Below, piece by piece: positions 8,092-9,883 of a stretch of DNA of 9,883 nucleotides. The translations under genes were made by a program, and so were the position numbers. The stretch spans positions 1-9,883 of the forward strand of contig CAJXRL010000084.1 of NCBI GenBank assembly GCA_913059105.1, in the 5' to 3' direction. This DNA is from an uncultured Flavobacteriales bacterium (GTDB taxonomy: Bacteria > Bacteroidota > Bacteroidia > Flavobacteriales_E > Vicingaceae). Positions within the stretch are counted from its first letter, which is position 1; each line of letters opens with the position of its first letter. The notes beneath the pieces were generated by a model that saw only the letters and a program-made list of their open reading frames with translations, was not told the origin of the DNA and searched no databases.

Positions 8092-8123
8092 AAAGCCTTC
8101 CATTACCTTGGAAGGCTTTTTTT
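8092..8123 (+). terminator. Intrinsic terminator of the M16 protease gene
   Basis: A perfect 10-bp stem, AAAGCCTTCC (8092-8101) with GGAAGGCTTT (8110-8119), encloses an 8-base loop and runs into seven consecutive T residues (8117-8123). It starts 18 bases after the stop codon. On the minus strand the T tract is only three bases, so it probably works mainly rightward. Confidence 0.93.
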
Positions 8124-8212
8124 ACGTTTCATTTTTCTTAAGAATCTAGGGATTTGAATTTTTTACCAATGAGGAAATTAATATAAATATGATTCCCATT
8201 TGGGAGAACCAG

Positions 8213-9046
8213 TTATTTTACAATCTTTTGGCTAATTACTTTCCCATTTTTCAAATGCACATTTAGCAGGTACATACCATTGTTTAAACTAGAAACATCA
8301 ATTTCATTATTTGTCATTTCTTCCGGACTAATGATTTTTATTTCTTGACTTAAAATAGTAACAATAGTAATCTTATCGATTGCTGTGGATTTATTATAGT
8401 CAATGGTAATAATATTGTTGAAAGGATTGGGATAAATGTTAAGCTGGTCTTTCAATTCTAAATCTTGATTCGAAAGAATGGTACTGTATTCTATCAAATA
8501 ATAGATGCTGTTTGTAGAAATTAAATCGTTCCATCGGCCATAGTTCACAGCCGTTGGTTTTATGATTATAGTCAAGTGATCTTGTCCTCCAGAGTTATCA
8601 GGTTCTGCAGGGCTAGTTCCCCATTTTGTATAACGCCTTCCTATTGGAACACCATTTGGACCTCCACTCCAAAATTGAGTTCCAATTCCATTATTATCTC
8701 CATCCCAAATCCAATTTCCTTCCGTAACGGCATCACTTCCACCAAGCCAAACGGATGCAGTTCCAAATTGATTCTGGGTGCTAGTAATAGTAATACCGGC
8801 ATTAGATGTTAATTCCGTAAAAATTGCATTTTGTTCTGCTAGATCATTAATCTCCGCCAAATATCCATTTCGACTTACCGCACAAGCAGCAGCGTTTGTC
8901 CATGTTTTATTTTCTTTTACTACTTCGTAAGAATGTCCGTTGTGAACAAAAGAGAATATGTTTATTGGATTCGCACATTGAGAAAAACTAAAATTGCAGC
9001 CCGTAATTAGAATTACAAAGAGCAGTATTTTTTTAGCTGGTTTCAT
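8213..9046 (-). CDS. Secreted C-type lectin-domain protein with type IX secretion sorting domain
   Basis: This 277-residue exported protein has three parts. Residues 1-23 are a signal peptide ending FSFSQ. Residues about 33-188 form a C-type-lectin-like domain: the W49-xx-A52-xx-C55 helix followed by GYLAEI, W100-LGG, WIWDGD (112-117), EPDN (148-151) in the Ca2+/sugar loop position, and WND (172-174). Residues about 200-277 are a Por-type (type A) sorting domain with YPNPF (205-209), NGMYLL (256-261) and the usual basic end. The protein is therefore expected to cross the outer membrane by the type IX system and be released or anchored at the surface, possibly binding glycans. The second cysteine of the canonical lectin disulfide is absent (Ile185 at its place). 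ITGC (14-17) also resembles a lipobox, leaving the signal type ambiguous. It is probably monocistronic, with a candidate promoter at 9086-9118. Confidence 0.9.
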   Translation of the reverse strand: MKPAKKILLFVILITGCNFSFSQCANPINIFSFVHNGHSYEVVKENKTWTNAAACAVSRNGYLAEINDLAEQNAIFTELTSNAGITITSTQNQFGTASVWLGGSDAVTEGNWIWDGDNNGIGTQFWSGGPNGVPIGRRYTKWGTSPAEPDNSGGQDHLTIIIKPTAVNYGRWNDLISTNSIYYLIEYSTILSNQDLELKDQLNIYPNPFNNIITIDYNKSTAIDKITIVTILSQEIKIISPEEMTNNEIDVSSLNNGMYLLNVHLKNGKVISQKIVK

Positions 9047-9085
9047 AGAATTAAATAATTGAAAACGTTACTGTTTGACAATGAA

Positions 9086-9118
9086 TAAAGTTAAATAAAA
9101 GTAAGACTTTCCTACCAA
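9086..9118 (-). promoter_or_regulatory. Candidate Bacteroidota promoter of the lectin-domain gene
   Basis: Read on the minus strand, TTG (9116-9118) is followed after 22 bases by TAACTTTA (9086-9093). The latter is seven of eight to the -7 consensus TAnnTTTG. The spacing falls within the 17-23 bases recalled for Flavobacteriia, and transcription would start about 33 bases before the start codon. Confidence 0.4.
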
Positions 9119-9149
9119 GTTGAGGAATAGGCGTTTACTGTTTAAGCAA

Positions 9150-9189
9150 AGCTACCCCAATCCACATAACTATCGGGATTGGGGCAGCT
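9150..9189. repeat. Long imperfect hairpin between the lectin and DoxX genes
   Basis: CCCCAATCC (9155-9163) pairs perfectly with GGATTGGGG (9176-9184) around a 12-base loop. Outside one A-C mismatch, AGCT (9150-9153) pairs with AGCT (9186-9189), so 13 of 14 stem positions pair. The hairpin is much more GC-rich than its surroundings. Neither side has a run of T, so it is not a standard intrinsic terminator. It may end the DoxX transcript, protect an RNA end, or be a dispersed palindromic repeat. Confidence 0.7.
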
Positions 9190-9276
9190 AATTATCTCCG
9201 TCATTCTGTAAAAAATGAATGTAGACTTGGTGCCTTGGTAATTGGAAAATTGGCCAACCAAACTGCCTTTTTTTAT

Positions 9277-9588
9277 TTATTTAATCATGTGCATGTATTT
9301 GTCTTTATTATCTATAATAACCCAAACATTAATAACCAATAATACAATGGCTATAGGCAAACCTGCTCGATCATTAACTAAATGCGTACATAATATTCCG
9401 ACAACTACAGGGAAAATAATAATGGCCCCAAAAGCTTTGAATTTAGGAACTATGAACAAAATCCCTCCAATAATTTCGGCAACAGCTAATAATGGTATTA
9501 ACCAACCAGATTCAACAAAAGCCATATATAAATTAAGCATGCTTTCGGTCATACCTTCAGGCATAGGCATGTATTGAAAAATTTTATT
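9277..9588 (-). CDS. DoxX-family membrane protein, N-terminus missing (chimeric junction)
   Basis: About 104 codons match the body and C-terminus of a small DoxX-type inner-membrane protein. The family's NKFFxFMPMPE-like segment appears as NKIFQYMPMPEG. It is followed by three hydrophobic helices (around IPLLAVAEIIGGILF, FGAIIIFPVVVGILC and LPIAIVLLVINVWVII) and a lysine-rich tail. Full-length relatives of about 125 residues begin with another helix of about 20 residues just before this motif. That helix is absent here: upstream the frame continues without a stop into glycosyltransferase sequence. The ATG at 9570 would make a 97-residue protein, but it lies inside the motif and is unlikely to be the true start. 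The family's biochemical role is poorly defined. The stop codon is at 9277-9279. Confidence 0.8.
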   Translation of the reverse strand, partial: NKIFQYMPMPEGMTESMLNLYMAFVESGWLIPLLAVAEIIGGILFIVPKFKAFGAIIIFPVVVGILCTHLVNDRAGLPIAIVLLVINVWVIIDNKDKYMHMIK

Positions 9589-9873
9589 TGCATAAGCAAC
9601 ATCATGCTGAACACTTCTATAAAGTGGTGATATACATACATTACTCGCAACAATATACGACGGAAATAAAGAAACATCTTGCCATCCCTCAAAATCTACA
9701 AAAGCTTCTAAGTTTAATTTTTTTGTTTCGTCTTTTAAAATTGAATCTGTGGTATTTTTACCAACAATAACTAATTTATAATTTGCTATCTCTTTGGAAA
9801 GGAATTCGGTAGCTCTTATAGCAGTTAGTAATCCTCTTCTTATGTTGGTGTCCCCTAGATAAAGGACGACAAA
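9568..9873 (-). CDS. Glycosyltransferase (GT4-type) C-terminal domain, fragment, open at the contig end
   Basis: The minus-strand frame is open from the adapter boundary and encodes about 102 residues. They read as the second Rossmann domain of a family 4-type glycosyltransferase. VVLYLGDTNIRRGLLTAIRA is the start of the domain and its first helix, YKLVIVGKN is the next strand, and FVDFEGWQDVSLFPSYIVAS is the typical exposed loop and helix. ISPLYRSVQHD then ANKIFQYM is the segment that normally precedes a G-x-P-V-x-x-S donor-site strand. That strand and the remaining 50-100 residues are missing, because the frame passes directly into DoxX sequence. The N-terminal acceptor domain lies beyond the contig. 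Enzymes of this type build surface polysaccharides. Without a start codon or a proper end, this should be treated as a partial and probably chimeric gene. Confidence 0.8.
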
Positions 9874-9883
9874 CTGTCTCTTA
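9874..9883 (-). other. Partial Nextera mosaic end at the right contig edge
   Basis: CTGTCTCTTA is exactly the first ten bases of the reverse-complement Tn5 mosaic end. Together with the full adapter at the left edge this is residual adapter, so genomic sequence stops at 9873. Confidence 0.92.

Noticed and set aside
8194..8205. Small palindrome TCCC-ATTT-GGGA just after the lectin gene stop
   Set aside because: The stem is too short and no T run follows on the minus strand, so it is not called as a terminator.
9242..9577. Plus-strand open frame of 111 codons
   Set aside because: It lies antisense over the DoxX sequence, whose minus-strand frame shows clear family motifs and helices.
9277..9873. 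A genuine bifunctional glycosyltransferase-DoxX fusion protein
   Set aside because: Both partners lack essential parts exactly at the shared motif, and the contig shows library artefacts; a chimera is the simpler reading.
1..9883. CRISPR arrays, tRNA or rRNA genes, insertion sequences, phage or defence genes
   Set aside because: No spaced repeats, cloverleaf sequence, transposase motifs or terminal inverted repeats were seen on either strand; the Tn5 mosaic ends are library adapters.

Overview
The window looks like a complete short assembled contig from an AT-rich Bacteroidota genome, most likely a free-living or marine Flavobacteriia-type bacterium. Three things support this: a secreted protein with a type IX secretion (Por) C-terminal sorting domain, an exact Bacteroidota-type -7 promoter box (TAnnTTTG), and start codons without strong Shine-Dalgarno sequences. 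Both ends carry synthetic Illumina Nextera sequence. Bases 1-47 are P5 tail, i5 index, adapter and mosaic end, and 9874-9883 are the first ten bases of the mosaic end in reverse complement. These bases are not biological, and the contig has no sequenced neighbours.

Layout, left to right. A drug/metabolite (EamA) exporter (+) converges on a PutP-type sodium/solute symporter (-). The symporter is divergent from a tight two-gene operon (+): a cysteine dioxygenase and, 6 bp downstream, a PLP-dependent decarboxylase of the cysteine sulfinate/glutamate decarboxylase group. Next is a large periplasmic M16 zinc protease (+) closed by a textbook intrinsic terminator. Then come a secreted C-type-lectin-domain protein with a type IX sorting domain (-) and an unexplained long hairpin. 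At the right end one uninterrupted minus-strand reading frame runs off the contig. Its upstream part is the C-terminal domain of a family 4-type glycosyltransferase and its downstream part is a DoxX-family membrane protein.

The most coherent biology is the dioxygenase-decarboxylase pair. It predicts the animal-type route L-cysteine -> cysteine sulfinate -> hypotaurine, the precursor of taurine, in a bacterium. All iron-site and crosslink residues of eukaryotic-type cysteine dioxygenase are present, and the decarboxylase carries Ser and Tyr at the two positions that I recall separating cysteine sulfinate from glutamate decarboxylases. No hypotaurine-oxidising enzyme is in the window. The divergent symporter may serve related solute handling, but its substrate cannot be read from sequence.

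The most unusual structure is at the right end. The glycosyltransferase and the DoxX protein are joined, in frame, exactly at a 7-residue stretch (NKIFQYM, 9568-9588) that fits the conserved motifs of both families. Each partner is truncated at that point. This is best read as an assembly or amplification chimera through a short shared sequence, not as a genuine fusion.
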